Positions 1 through 7,991 are shown, counted from the first letter of the stretch. The stretch is 64,000 nt of DNA from Novosphingobium acidiphilum DSM 19966 (GCF_000429005.1 NZ_AUBA01000001.1:1-64000); one strand, 5' to 3'. Notes: generated by a model from the letters alone, not told the origin. Numbers and translations are program-made.

Positions 1-756
1 GTTTTCTTTGCCAAAGCCCAGACGCTTGCCGATCATCAGACAGCCGACCATGCCGGCGATCCCGGCGTTGATATGCACCACGGTGCCACCGGCAAAATCC
101 AGCGCGCCCCAATGGTTCAACAGGCCCGCCTCGTTCGGGCTGTCCTTCATGAAATCGGGCCCGCCCCAGTACCACACCATGTGGGCGATCGGGTAATAGG
201 CCAGCAACGACCACAGCACGGTGAACACGATCAACGGCGAAAATTTCACGCGTTCGGCAAACGATCCGACGATCAGCGCGGGCGTGATCATCGCAAAGGT
301 CATCTGGAACACGAAATAGGCCAGTTCGGGCACATAGACGTTGTTCGAAAACGTGGTTGCCGCGGTGCTGGCGTCGATCCCGCGCATCAGCGCCTTGGAA
401 AATCCGCCGATATAAGGCGTCAGGCCCGGGGTCATGCCGGTGGTAAACGCCAGTGAATAGCCGACCGTGGCCCACAGCAATCCGCACACCGACACGATCA
501 TGAACACCTGCATCAGCACGCTGAGCATGTTCTTGGTGCGCACCAGCCCGCCGTAAAACAGCGCCAGGCCAGGCACGCTCATCATCAGCACCAGCGCCGA
601 CGACAGCAGCAGCCAGGCGGTATCGCCCTTGTTGATCATCAGCGCCTGGTGCGCAGCGTCCGGCGCCTTGATCAATGCGGTTTGCGCGAAAGTCGAGGTG
701 GCAAAACCGAGTGCCAGGCTCGATGCAGCGATACAGCTGCCAAATTTGCGGATCAT
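1..756 (-). CDS. amtB: ammonium transporter AmtB, 3' end outside window
   Basis: Ammonium channel of the Amt/MEP/Rh family, carrying ammonium across the inner membrane. The 252 visible codons cover the start and roughly the first half of the protein. A cleavable signal peptide (about residues 1-25, ending near TFAQT) precedes the first membrane helix. Family signatures follow: a PGLALFYGGLVR segment, a TPALIVGSFAERVKFSP segment and DFAGGTVVHINAGIAG. The start at 756 follows GGAGGAAATCTGC, a strong SD. It lies 29 bp behind glnK on the same strand, the classic glnK-amtB pair in which GlnK plugs the channel when nitrogen is plentiful. Transcription is probably from the sigma-54 promoter at 1174-1189. 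The reading frame runs off the window edge uninterrupted. Confidence 0.95.
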   Translation of the reverse strand, partial: MIRKFGSCIAASSLALGFATSTFAQTALIKAPDAAHQALMINKGDTAWLLLSSALVLMMSVPGLALFYGGLVRTKNMLSVLMQVFMIVSVCGLLWATVGYSLAFTTGMTPGLTPYIGGFSKALMRGIDASTAATTFSNNVYVPELAYFVFQMTFAMITPALIVGSFAERVKFSPLIVFTVLWSLLAYYPIAHMVWYWGGPDFMKDSPNEAGLLNHWGALDFAGGTVVHINAGIAGMVGCLMIGKRLGFGKEN

Positions 757-785
757 TGCAGATTTCCTCCAAAGGCTGACACCGG

Positions 786-1124
786 TCATAGCGCGGCGTC
801 CCCGGTCTCGCCGGTGCGGATGCGGGTGGCGCCGGCCAGGTCCAAGACAAACACCTTGCCGTCACCGATCGCGCCGCTGCCCGCGGCGTGCTGGATCGTT
901 TCGACCACTTGCGCGGCCATGTCGTCGCTGATGGCGATTTCGATCTTCACCTTGGGCAGCAAGTTGGTGGTGTATTCGGCACCGCGATAGATTTCGGTTT
1001 GCCCTTTTTGCCGACCAAAGCCCTTGACCTCGGAAACCGTCATGCCCGCGACGCCCAGGGCGCCAAGAGCTTCACGGACCTCGGTGAGCTTGAACGGCTT
1101 GATGACGGCGATGACGTATTTCAT
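786..1124 (-). CDS. glnK: nitrogen regulatory PII protein GlnK
   Basis: Trimeric PII signal protein, 112 aa, the usual length. It senses 2-oxoglutarate and ATP/ADP and controls AmtB. The N-terminus MKYVIAVIKPFKL, the T-loop with the uridylylation residue Tyr51 in YRGAEY, and the C-terminal GDGKVFV and RIRTGE signatures are all present. Its position directly upstream of amtB identifies this copy as GlnK rather than GlnB, and a second PII gene lies at 2893-3231. The start codon is preceded by a rather weak SD (AAAGGGGTAGGG). A sigma-54 type promoter sits about 50 bp upstream, so expression is probably NtrC-dependent and induced by nitrogen limitation. Confidence 0.95.
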   Translation of the reverse strand: MKYVIAVIKPFKLTEVREALGALGVAGMTVSEVKGFGRQKGQTEIYRGAEYTTNLLPKVKIEIAISDDMAAQVVETIQHAAGSGAIGDGKVFVLDLAGATRIRTGETGDAAL

Positions 1125-1173
1125 CCCTACCCCTTTCTAGCCAATCGGCCGTGCGACCGATCCTATTTGGTTA

Positions 1174-1189
1174 AGCAATTTTTGTGCCG
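1174..1189 (-). promoter_or_regulatory. sigma-54 (-24/-12) promoter of glnK-amtB
   Basis: Read on the minus strand the site is CGGCACAAAAATTGCT. It matches the RpoN consensus TGGCAC-N5-TTGCW at all but the first base and has the required GG-N10-GC spacing (GG at 1188-1187, GC at 1176-1175). The predicted start of transcription is near 1163, giving a leader of about 39 nt before the glnK ATG. The AT-rich stretch 1200-1260 and a TGCGCA hexamer at 1276-1281 lie upstream, where an NtrC enhancer site would be expected. No textbook NtrC site is visible there. Confidence 0.8.
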
Positions 1190-1324
1190 TTTTGGAACTG
1201 CATCAGAAATTCAACGAATTTTTAAATGCGATTAACCAAAAGTAACAAATTTGCCGAAGGAGTTTGCGAGAAAATTGCGCAGTTGCCCAATTTATGAGCA
1301 GATGCCGCGGGTGCCCGTCGCATC

Positions 1325-1358
1325 AAAAAGGGCGCCCGAACCGGTGGTTCGGACGCCC
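1325..1358 (-). terminator. rho-independent terminator of glnB-glnA
   Basis: On the minus strand, 32 bp after the glnA stop codon, a 13-bp stem (GGGCGTCCGAACC paired with GGTTCGGGCGCCC, one G-U) closes a 3-nt loop. Five T residues (1329-1325) follow directly. It separates glnA from the glnK promoter region downstream. Confidence 0.9.
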
Positions 1359-1389
1359 TTCGCGCGGCGCCTGTGCGGACGCCAGAGAC

Positions 1390-2799
1390 TTATGCGCTAT
1401 AGTACATGTCGAATTCGACCGCCGAAGGGGTCGTTTCCCAGCGCGACACTTCGGGCCATTTCAGTTCGATATAGGCTTCGATCTGGTCCTTGGTGAAGAC
1501 CCCGCCATCCAGCAGGAAGTCGTGGTCGGCCACCAGACTGTCGAGCGCTTCGCGCAGCGATCCGCAAACCGTCGGCACCAGCGACAGTTCTTCGGGCGGC
1601 AGATCGTACAGGTTCTTGTCCATGGCTTCGCCCGGGTGGATCTTGTTCTTGATCCCGTCGAGGCCGGCCATCAGCAGCGCGGAATACGCCAGGTAAGGAT
1701 TGGCCATCGCATCGGGGAACCGGAATTCCACGCGCTTGGCCTTGGCGCCCGCGCCATAGGGAATGCGGCACGAAGCCGAACGGTTGCGCGCCGAATAGGC
1801 GAGCAGCACCGGCGCTTCGAACCCTGGCACCAGCCGCTTGTAGCTGTTGGTGGTGGGGTTGGTGAACGCGTTCAGCGCCTTGGCATGCTTGATCACGCCG
1901 CCGATGAAATACAGGCACATGTCCGACAGGCCGGCATAGCCGTTGCCGGCAAACAGCGGCTTGCCGCTGTCCCAGATCGAAATGTGGGTGTGCATGCCCG
2001 ACCCGTTGTCGGCCTTGATCGGCTTGGGCATGAACGTCGCGGTCTTGCCATAGGCGGCGGCGACCTGGTGGACGACATACTTGTAGATCTGCATGCGGTC
2101 GGCGGTCTGCACCAGCGTGCCGAAGGTCAGGCCCAGTTCGTGCTGCGCCGCAGCGACTTCGTGGTGGTGCTTGTCGCAGGGCAGGCCCATGTCGATCATC
2201 GTGCGCACCATTTCGGCGCGGATGTCGACCAGGCTGTCGACCGGTGCAACCGGGAAATAGCCACCCTTGGCGCGCGGACGGTGGGCCAGGTTGCCGGCTT
2301 CATACGTGCGGTTGGTGTTGGTCGGCAGTTCGATGTCGTCGATGCGGAAACCGTTGCCGTCATAGCCGTCGTAAAACTTCACGTCGTCGAACACGAAGAA
2401 TTCGGCTTCGGGGCCGACATAGACGGTGTCGCCGATGCCGGTCGATTTCAGATAGGCTTCGGCGCGCTTGGCGGTCGAACGCGGATCGCGCGAATAGAGT
2501 TCGCCGGTCGAGGGCTCGACGATGTCGCAATTGATGATCAGCATCGGCGAAGCCGAGAACGGATCGACATAGACCGAATCAAGGTCGGGCTTGAGGATCA
2601 TGTCGGATTCGTTGATCGCCTTCCAGCCTTCGATCGACGAACCGTCGAACATCAGGCCGTTTTCCAGTTCATCTTCACCCAGAACCGATGCGACCATGGT
2701 CAGATGCTGCCACTTGCCCTTGGGGTCGGTGAACCGCAGATCGACCCATTCGATCTCTTCGTCCTTGATCTGGGCGACAATGTCCTTAGCTGCTGCCAT
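1390..2799 (-). CDS. glnA: glutamine synthetase type I
   Basis: ATP-dependent ligation of ammonia to glutamate in the cytoplasm. At 469 aa it has the typical length of GSI-beta. The protein shows the N-terminal beta-grasp domain, the MFDGSSIEGW segment (residues 50-59), the catalytic motifs VGPEAEFF and KPIKADNGSGMH, and NRSASCRIPYG. The adenylylation tyrosine is Tyr398 in DKNLYDLPPEE, so activity is expected to be controlled by GlnE. The start at 2799 follows AAGAAGGACCAGCA (SD AAGGA). An upstream in-frame start is possible but would add 14 residues without family support. glnB lies 93 bp upstream on the same strand, and a strong terminator closes the unit. Confidence 0.97.
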   Translation of the reverse strand: MAAAKDIVAQIKDEEIEWVDLRFTDPKGKWQHLTMVASVLGEDELENGLMFDGSSIEGWKAINESDMILKPDLDSVYVDPFSASPMLIINCDIVEPSTGELYSRDPRSTAKRAEAYLKSTGIGDTVYVGPEAEFFVFDDVKFYDGYDGNGFRIDDIELPTNTNRTYEAGNLAHRPRAKGGYFPVAPVDSLVDIRAEMVRTMIDMGLPCDKHHHEVAAAQHELGLTFGTLVQTADRMQIYKYVVHQVAAAYGKTATFMPKPIKADNGSGMHTHISIWDSGKPLFAGNGYAGLSDMCLYFIGGVIKHAKALNAFTNPTTNSYKRLVPGFEAPVLLAYSARNRSASCRIPYGAGAKAKRVEFRFPDAMANPYLAYSALLMAGLDGIKNKIHPGEAMDKNLYDLPPEELSLVPTVCGSLREALDSLVADHDFLLDGGVFTKDQIEAYIELKWPEVSRWETTPSAVEFDMYYSA

Positions 2800-2892
2800 T
2801 GCTGGTCCTTCTTGAGTTGCCCGACAAGTCGGGGCTGTCACATGAATGTGGTGATGGTCGTCTTAAACTGGACTTGCCCGATGCCGGGCCGG

Positions 2893-3231
2893 TCAGATCG
2901 CGTCGTCGTCGCGTTCGCCGGTGCGGATGCGCAGTGCGCTTTCAACGGGAATTACGAAAATCTTGCCGTCGCCGATGCGACCGGTCTGTGCCGCATTGGC
3001 AATCGCCTCGACCACGCGGTCGACCAGCGCGTCGGGCACGACCACCTCAAGCTTGACCTTGGGCAGGAAGTCGACGACATATTCGGCGCCGCGATACAGT
3101 TCGGTATGGCCTTTCTGGCGCCCGAAACCCTTGGCCTCGGTCACGGTGATGCCAGAGGCACCCACTTCGTGCAGGGCTTCCTTCACTTCATCCAGTTTGA
3201 AGGGTTTGATGATCGCTTCGATCTTCTTCAC
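2893..3231 (-). CDS. glnB: nitrogen regulatory PII protein GlnB
   Basis: Second PII protein, 112 aa from a GTG start at 3231 (VKKIEAIIKPFKL). Extending to the ATG at 3279 would add 16 unconserved residues. Tyr51 in the T-loop (LYRGAEYVVDF), the GDGKIFV motif and the RIRTGE end are intact. Next to glnA it is the GlnB paralogue, relaying nitrogen status to GlnE (GS adenylylation) and NtrB. The SD is a weak GGGGGT about 9 nt upstream of the GTG. The upstream region (3232-3550) carries repeats and possible sigma-54 type sites but no unambiguous promoter. Confidence 0.94.
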   Translation of the reverse strand: MKKIEAIIKPFKLDEVKEALHEVGASGITVTEAKGFGRQKGHTELYRGAEYVVDFLPKVKLEVVVPDALVDRVVEAIANAAQTGRIGDGKIFVIPVESALRIRTGERDDDAI

Positions 3232-3302
3232 TCGATCTGACCCCCGAAGGCCGATCCGGATTGCGCCTGCGGGGTGCATCCGGACCTGGCGTTATCTGCC
3301 CA

Positions 3303-3318
3303 TGGCACGATCATCGCA
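3303..3318 (+). promoter_or_regulatory. sigma-54-like site facing away from glnB
   Basis: TGGCACGATCATCGCA on the plus strand matches TGGCACG-N4-TTGCA except for one base in the -12 box (TCGCA), with exact GG-N10-GC spacing. No plus-strand gene starts until 4460, so if active it would make a non-coding or antisense transcript across 3330-3550 and into map. It may equally be a chance match or an RpoN binding site used for repression. Confidence 0.35.
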
Positions 3319-3367
3319 TGCGGTTTTACCGGGCGAAAGATCGCACGCGGTTTTGCTGCGCGAAGAA
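3314..3367. repeat. two tandem copies of an imperfect 27-bp repeat
   Basis: Copy 1 is 3314-3340 and copy 2 is 3341-3367. Both begin TCGCAnGCGGTTTT and contain GCGAA near the end, with 21 of 27 positions identical. They abut exactly and lie about 85-135 bp upstream of the glnB start, a plausible position for tandem regulator binding sites. Confidence 0.6.
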
Positions 3368-3550
3368 TCGTGTCTTCTTCAAGTCATTGTTCCTAGGCCA
3401 TCACCGAACGTCGCGAAAGCCGCAAATTCACCTAACGGGCAAGAAAAGAAGACAAGTTGTGCGCCGGGCATTGCGCAAATTGCGTGCGCATGTTGCAAAA
3501 CTGCGCATTGTTTGTGCAGTTGCTGATTATAAATTAAGCACGCCGGCTTG

Positions 3551-4378
3551 TCACGCGTATGGCGGCTGATGGCGGCCAAGCGGACTGGCCGTGAAGATCT
3601 CGACACCGGTTTCGGTGATGCCGATCGAATGTTCGAATTGCGCCGACAGCGAACGATCGCGCGTGACCGCCGTCCACCCGTCGTCAAGGATCTTGCACCC
3701 GGGCTTGCCCAGATTGATCATCGGTTCGATTGTAAAGATCATGCCGGGGCGCAGTTCGGGGCCGGTGCCGGCCTTGCCCGCGTGCACCACTTCGGGGGCA
3801 TCGTGGAACAGCCGTCCGACGCCATGGCCGCAAAATTCGCGCACCACGCCATAACGCTGGCGTTCGGCATGGGCCTGGATCGCCGCGCCGATATCGCCCA
3901 GCCGCCCGCCGGGGCGCGCCGCCTCGATCCCCAGCATCAGGCATTCATACGTCACGTCGACCAGCCGCCGCGCCTTGAGCGGCACATCGCCAACCAGAAA
4001 CATCCGGCTGCTATCGCCGTGCCAGCCATCGAGCAGCGGGGTCACGTCGATGTTGACGATATCGCCATCGCGCAAAGTCTTGTCCGAGGGAATGCCGTGG
4101 CACACCACATGGTTGATCGAGATGCAGCACGAATGGCTGTACCCGCGATACCCCAGCGTGGCCGGTATCGCGCCCGCCGCAAGGGTCATGTCGCGCACCA
4201 CCGCATCCAGATCGGCGGTCACCGCGCCCGGAACCACCAGCGGTGCCAGCGCGTCAAGGATTTCGGCAGCAAGGCGCCCTGCCTTGCGCATGCCGTCAAA
4301 CCCGGCCGGGCCGTGCAGTTTGATCGTGCCGTCACGCGGCTGGATATCGGTTTCGTCGGCGATTACATAGTCGGTCAT
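3551..4378 (-). CDS. map: type I methionine aminopeptidase
   Basis: Removes the initiator methionine from nascent proteins in the cytoplasm. It is 275 aa from the ATG at 4378 (MTDYVIADE); an ATG three codons upstream (4387) is equally possible and neither has a clear SD. The metal ligands of the family are visible: Asp in NIDVTPLLDGW, Asp in HGDSSRMF, His in GHGVGRLFHDAPEV, Glu in FTIEPMI and Glu in QFEHSIGIT. The characteristic GYSHSCCISINHVVCHG segment is present. It diverges from the aminopeptidase gene across about 80 bp, and a leaderless transcript would explain the missing SD. Confidence 0.95.
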   Translation of the reverse strand: MTDYVIADETDIQPRDGTIKLHGPAGFDGMRKAGRLAAEILDALAPLVVPGAVTADLDAVVRDMTLAAGAIPATLGYRGYSHSCCISINHVVCHGIPSDKTLRDGDIVNIDVTPLLDGWHGDSSRMFLVGDVPLKARRLVDVTYECLMLGIEAARPGGRLGDIGAAIQAHAERQRYGVVREFCGHGVGRLFHDAPEVVHAGKAGTGPELRPGMIFTIEPMINLGKPGCKILDDGWTAVTRDRSLSAQFEHSIGITETGVEIFTASPLGRHQPPYA

Positions 4379-4459
4379 GGTGACCATGTAGCGATTGTCA
4401 CGCGATCTGGCGAGAGGGGGCGATTGCACTTTCCTGTTGCATGGGGTTAGACCGCAGTG

Positions 4460-5869
4460 ATGAGTGACCGGCACGCAGTGATCCAGCCCGACCGCGGGCA
4501 AAAGGCAATTTCGATCCATCCGGTGGACAAGGCGGGGCTTGATGCGCTGCTTGCATCGCTGGCCGAAGGACAACGCGCGGCATTGTCCGCGCAGAAATTC
4601 GAGGCCGCACCGGGTGAGGTGGCGATCGTGCCCGATGGGCAGGGCTGGTTCGCGCTGGCCGCGATCGAACCGCGCGAGGCGCTGGGCACATGGTGTCTGG
4701 CCCGGCTGGCCGAAACCCTGCCCGGCGGGACCTATCGCATCGTTGCCCATGCAGGCCAGCCTGCGGTACCCCGCCTGGCCGCCGCGCTGGTCGGCTGGGC
4801 CGCTGCGCATTACCGGTTCGATCGCTACAAGACCGACGGCGCCGGTTCCGAGCCGCGCGTGCTGCTGTGCACCGAGGTGCGCGCGATTAACCCGGCCCTG
4901 GCCGAAGCCGGCGCGATCGCCCTCGTGCGCGATCTGGTCAACACGCCGGCCGAAGACATGGGCCCGGCGCAGCTGGAAACCGAGGCGCGCGCGATGGCGC
5001 GCACGTTCGGCGCCGAAATCCATGTCGTGACCGGCGATGTGCTGGAACGCGATTATCCGATGATCCACGCGGTCGGCCGGGCGGCATCGCGCCACCACGC
5101 GCCGCGCCTGATCGAGATCGAATGGGGCGATCCGCGCCATCCGCGCGTGGCCATTGTCGGCAAAGGCGTGTGCTTTGACAGCGGCGGGCTGGATCTCAAG
5201 CCCAGTTCGGGCATGGCGCTGATGAAAAAGGACATGGGCGGCGCGGCGCATGCGCTGGCGCTGGCGCGGCTGGTGATGGAACACGCGCTGCCGGTGCGGA
5301 TGCACGTGCTGGTGCCTGCCGTGGAAAACGCGGTGGCGGGCAATGCCATGCGCCCGGGCGACATCCTGCGGTCGCGTGAAGGTCTGTCCATCGAGATCAC
5401 CAACACCGATGCCGAAGGCCGGCTGGTGCTGGGCGATGCGCTGACCCGTGCCTGCGAGACGACGCCGGCACTGCTGATCGATTTTGCCACGCTGACCGGG
5501 GCTGCGCGCGTTGCGCTGGGCCCCGACCTGCCGGCGATGTTTGCGCGCCACGATGCAACCGCTGCTGCGCTGATCAGCGCCGGGCTGGAACGCGACGATC
5601 CGGTGTGGCGCATGCCGTTGCACGACGGGTATCGCGAATATCTGAAGTCGGATGTGGCCGACATGGTCAACAGCCATGCCAACGGCTTTGCCGGGGCCAC
5701 AGTCGGCGCGCTGTTCCTTGACCGGTTTGTCGATGCGGGCATCGACTGGGTGCATTACGACACCTTTGCCTGGCGCCCGGTGGCCAAGCCGGGGCGGCCC
5801 AAAGGCGGTGAAGCGCTTGGCTTGCGCGCGGCATGGGGCCTGTTGCTGGCACGTTATGGCGGGGTTTGA
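4460..5869 (+). CDS. leucyl aminopeptidase family M17 protein
   Basis: Cytosolic zinc/manganese aminopeptidase, 469 aa from the ATG at 4460 (a GTG codon directly before it is in frame). The C-terminal catalytic domain carries GKGVCFDSGGLDLKP (Lys235 and Asp240 region) and the diagnostic NTDAEGRL motif (315-322), which supply the metal ligands. DFATLTGAARVALG follows. The N-terminal half is the divergent domain usual in sphingomonad and rhizobial members. It overlaps the next gene by 14 bp and is followed by an SH3-domain protein and argC on the same strand, an apparent operon. It could be called pepA/B-like, but the exact orthologue is not certain. Confidence 0.9.
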   Translation: MSDRHAVIQPDRGQKAISIHPVDKAGLDALLASLAEGQRAALSAQKFEAAPGEVAIVPDGQGWFALAAIEPREALGTWCLARLAETLPGGTYRIVAHAGQPAVPRLAAALVGWAAAHYRFDRYKTDGAGSEPRVLLCTEVRAINPALAEAGAIALVRDLVNTPAEDMGPAQLETEARAMARTFGAEIHVVTGDVLERDYPMIHAVGRAASRHHAPRLIEIEWGDPRHPRVAIVGKGVCFDSGGLDLKPSSGMALMKKDMGGAAHALALARLVMEHALPVRMHVLVPAVENAVAGNAMRPGDILRSREGLSIEITNTDAEGRLVLGDALTRACETTPALLIDFATLTGAARVALGPDLPAMFARHDATAAALISAGLERDDPVWRMPLHDGYREYLKSDVADMVNSHANGFAGATVGALFLDRFVDAGIDWVHYDTFAWRPVAKPGRPKGGEALGLRAAWGLLLARYGGV

Positions 5870-6287
5870 CTTGAACGGCGCCGGCAATTCCCCTACGCGG
5901 CGCGCTTTGCCGTTGCGGGACACCGGACCCTTGAGCGTTGACCTTTTGCCTTATGATCCATCGCTCGCGCTGACCGAACGCGACTTTGCCCTGTCGCGGC
6001 CGTCCGAGGCGTTTGATCCGCTGCATCGACCGGTGCGCGGCGATCTTGCCCATATCCGCTGTGCCGGCCGTATTTTCGTGCCGCACTATGCCGTGCCGAT
6101 GCCGCACCGGTTGCTGGCAGCGGCCGATCTGTTGCGCGCCGGCCGTGCCGATGGCGAAGTCCTGTTCAGTCTGCTGCAAGGCACGCTGTTCAACGTGCTC
6201 GACATGGCCGGTGGCTGGGCCTGGGGTCAGGTCGGCGAAGACGGGCTGGTCGGTTATCTGCCCATGGCAACCCTGGCGGCAACATGA
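5856..6287 (+). CDS. SH3-domain protein resembling the N-terminus of NlpC/P60 peptidases
   Basis: 143 aa, starting at an ATG inside the end of the aminopeptidase gene. Residues about 40-140 (DPLHRPVRGDLAHIRCAGRI, then LLQGTLFNVLD and WAWGQVGEDGLVGYLP) resemble the first bacterial SH3 domain found at the start of many NlpC/P60 (C40) cell-wall peptidases, which often sit beside M17 aminopeptidases in alphaproteobacteria. The cysteine-histidine peptidase domain is absent: the frame stops and overlaps the argC start (ATGA). It may therefore be a stand-alone SH3 protein or what is left of a truncated peptidase. No signal peptide is seen. Confidence 0.7.
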   Translation: MAGFDLNGAGNSPTRRALPLRDTGPLSVDLLPYDPSLALTERDFALSRPSEAFDPLHRPVRGDLAHIRCAGRIFVPHYAVPMPHRLLAAADLLRAGRADGEVLFSLLQGTLFNVLDMAGGWAWGQVGEDGLVGYLPMATLAAT

Positions 6288-7213
6288 CCACAACGGTGTT
6301 CATCGACGGGGCGGCGGGCACGACCGGGCTGGAAATCGCCGCGCGGCTGGAAGGGCGCAGCGAATTTGCGCTGATCACGCTGACCGATGACCGGCGCAAG
6401 GATGCCATGGCCCGGGCCGAGGCGCTGAACGATGCCGACGTGGTGATCCTGTGCCTGCCCGACGATGCCGCGCGCGAGGCGGTCGGACTGATCGCCAATG
6501 ATCGCACACGCGTGATCGATGCTTCGACCGCACATCGCGTGGCCGATGGCTGGACTTATGGTTTTCCCGAAATTGTCGGCCGCGATGCTGTCGCCGCGGC
6601 AACCCGCATCGCCAATCCGGGCTGTTACCCGACCGGGTTCATCGCGCTGATCGCGCCGCTGGTGCGGGCAGGGCTGCTGCCGGTGGCCTGGCCCTACAAC
6701 TGCCATGCGGTTTCGGGCTATTCGGGCGGAGGCAAAGCGCTGATCGATCGGTTTGCGCGCGAACCGGGCATCGCGTGGCGTGGCTATGCGCTGGATTTCG
6801 GGCACAAGCATGTGCCCGAAATGCAGGCCTATGCCCACCTGGCCATCGCGCCGCTGTTTGCACCCGCAGTGGTGCCGGCCTATCGCGGCATGGTGGTCGA
6901 AGTGCCGCTGCCGATCGAGATCATCCCCGGCGCGCCCGATGCGGCGCGGCTGCGCGAAGCGCTGGCGGCATTTTATGCCGGGTCAGCCGTGGTGACGGTG
7001 GCGCAAACTGCGCCGGAAAGCGGTGAAATCGTGCTGCGCGAAGGCGTGGCGCCGTGGGATGGGATGCGCCTGCACGTGATCGGCAGCGAGGATGGCCGCC
7101 AGGCCCGCCTGGTGGCCGAACTCGACAATCTGGGCAAGGGCGCCAGCGGTGCCGCGGTGCAAAGCCTGAACCTGATCAGCGGGCTGCCCGAAACGGCGGG
7201 ACTGTCGCTCTAG
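6284..7213 (+). CDS. argC: N-acetyl-gamma-glutamyl-phosphate reductase
   Basis: Third step of arginine synthesis: NADPH-dependent reduction of N-acetylglutamyl phosphate to the semialdehyde. At 309 aa it is the shorter type-2 form. The N-terminal Rossmann segment FIDGAAGTTGLEIAARL and the catalytic cysteine Cys114 in NPGCYPTGF are present, as is the substrate-binding HAVSGYSGGGK segment. Its ATG overlaps the stop of the SH3 gene (ATGA), so the two are translationally coupled. It converges on phoB with only 5 bp between the stop codons and no visible terminator. Confidence 0.95.
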   Translation: MTTTVFIDGAAGTTGLEIAARLEGRSEFALITLTDDRRKDAMARAEALNDADVVILCLPDDAAREAVGLIANDRTRVIDASTAHRVADGWTYGFPEIVGRDAVAAATRIANPGCYPTGFIALIAPLVRAGLLPVAWPYNCHAVSGYSGGGKALIDRFAREPGIAWRGYALDFGHKHVPEMQAYAHLAIAPLFAPAVVPAYRGMVVEVPLPIEIIPGAPDAARLREALAAFYAGSAVVTVAQTAPESGEIVLREGVAPWDGMRLHVIGSEDGRQARLVAELDNLGKGASGAAVQSLNLISGLPETAGLSL

Positions 7214-7218
7214 CCCGC

Positions 7219-7908
7219 CTAGACCCCTTCCAGCGCGTAACCTGCCGAACGCACCGTGCGCACCGGATCCGGCGCGCCGGGAATGGCGATTGCCTGGCGC
7301 AGGCGGCGGATATGCACATCGACCGTGCGCAGTTCGATATCGCTGCCGCTGCCCCACACGGCATCGAGCAGTTGCCCCCGCGAAAACACCCGCCCCGGGT
7401 GTTCCATGAAATGGCGCAGCAGGCGGAATTCGGTCGGGCCGATCTTGATCTGTTCGCCCTGGCGGCTGACCCGGTGGGCGGTGGGATCGAGCGACAGATC
7501 GCCCACGGTAATCGTCTCACCCGCCAGCGCCGGCCGCACGCGGCGCAGCACCGCGCCGACACGCGCGATCAGTTCGCGCGGTGAAAACGGCTTGGTAACA
7601 TAATCATCGGCGCCGATTTCCAGGCCGCGCACGCGATCATCCTCGTCGCTGCGCGCGGTCAGCATGATGATCGGCACATGCGCGGTTGCCTTTTGCCGGC
7701 GCAGACGGCGGCAGACTTCGATCCCGCTGGTCCCGCCGATCATCCAGTCGAGCAGAACCAGATCGGGCGTGTCTTCGGCGGCCAGCAACAGCGCTTCATC
7801 ACCATCATCGGTGGTGCGCACGTCATAGCCTTCACCGCGAAACCGGTATTCGACCAGTTCCGCCAGCGCGGTGTCATCCTCGACCAGAAGCAGCTTGGGC
7901 GCGGACAT
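7219..7908 (-). CDS. phoB: phosphate regulon response regulator PhoB
   Basis: OmpR-family response regulator, 229 aa. The receiver domain (about 1-120) has the acidic pocket Glu10/Asp11 and the phosphoacceptor Asp54 in VLLDWMI. The conserved Thr and Lys are in MLTARSDEDD and DDYVTKPFSPREL. The C-terminal winged-helix DNA-binding domain (about 130-229) includes GPTEFRLLRHFMEHPGRVFSR and TVDVHIRRLRQAI, typical of PhoB. It is the last gene of phoR-phoU-phoB on the minus strand, 83 bp after phoU. Under phosphate limitation it would bind Pho boxes; none is convincing in this window. Confidence 0.93.
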   Translation of the reverse strand: MSAPKLLLVEDDTALAELVEYRFRGEGYDVRTTDDGDEALLLAAEDTPDLVLLDWMIGGTSGIEVCRRLRRQKATAHVPIIMLTARSDEDDRVRGLEIGADDYVTKPFSPRELIARVGAVLRRVRPALAGETITVGDLSLDPTAHRVSRQGEQIKIGPTEFRLLRHFMEHPGRVFSRGQLLDAVWGSGSDIELRTVDVHIRRLRQAIAIPGAPDPVRTVRSAGYALEGV

Positions 7909-7991
7909 CGGATGTTCCCTTCAACCCGGGGCAGCGCGCCCCGCAGGCCCTTCGCAGACACGAGCAATGTTACGGTGTCATGACGACGGTT

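Larger units (their letters stand above)
3232..3550. other. 319-bp non-coding region upstream of glnB
   Basis: No credible gene lies between glnB and the stop of map, both on the minus strand. The region holds a two-copy 27-bp direct repeat (3314-3367) and a sigma-54-like site on the plus strand (3303-3318). It also has three palindromic TGCGCA hexamers at 3472-3477, 3485-3490 and 3502-3507. Across two of these, read on the minus strand, is a degenerate -24/-12 match (CGCACG-CAAT-TTGCG at about 3474-3489) with correct 10-bp spacing but only one of the two invariant Gs. If that is the glnB promoter, the leader would be about 230 nt. Annotated short reading frames here show no family resemblance and are treated as spurious. 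Confidence 0.6.

Noticed and set aside
1264..3240. 658-codon open frame on the plus strand opposite glnA and glnB
   Set aside because: It is the antisense shadow of two certain genes, with His/Arg/Gly-rich composition typical of high-GC mirror frames.
4388..5923. 512-codon upstream extension of the map frame on the minus strand
   Set aside because: It runs antisense through the aminopeptidase gene and lacks family similarity; the conserved protein begins near 4378.
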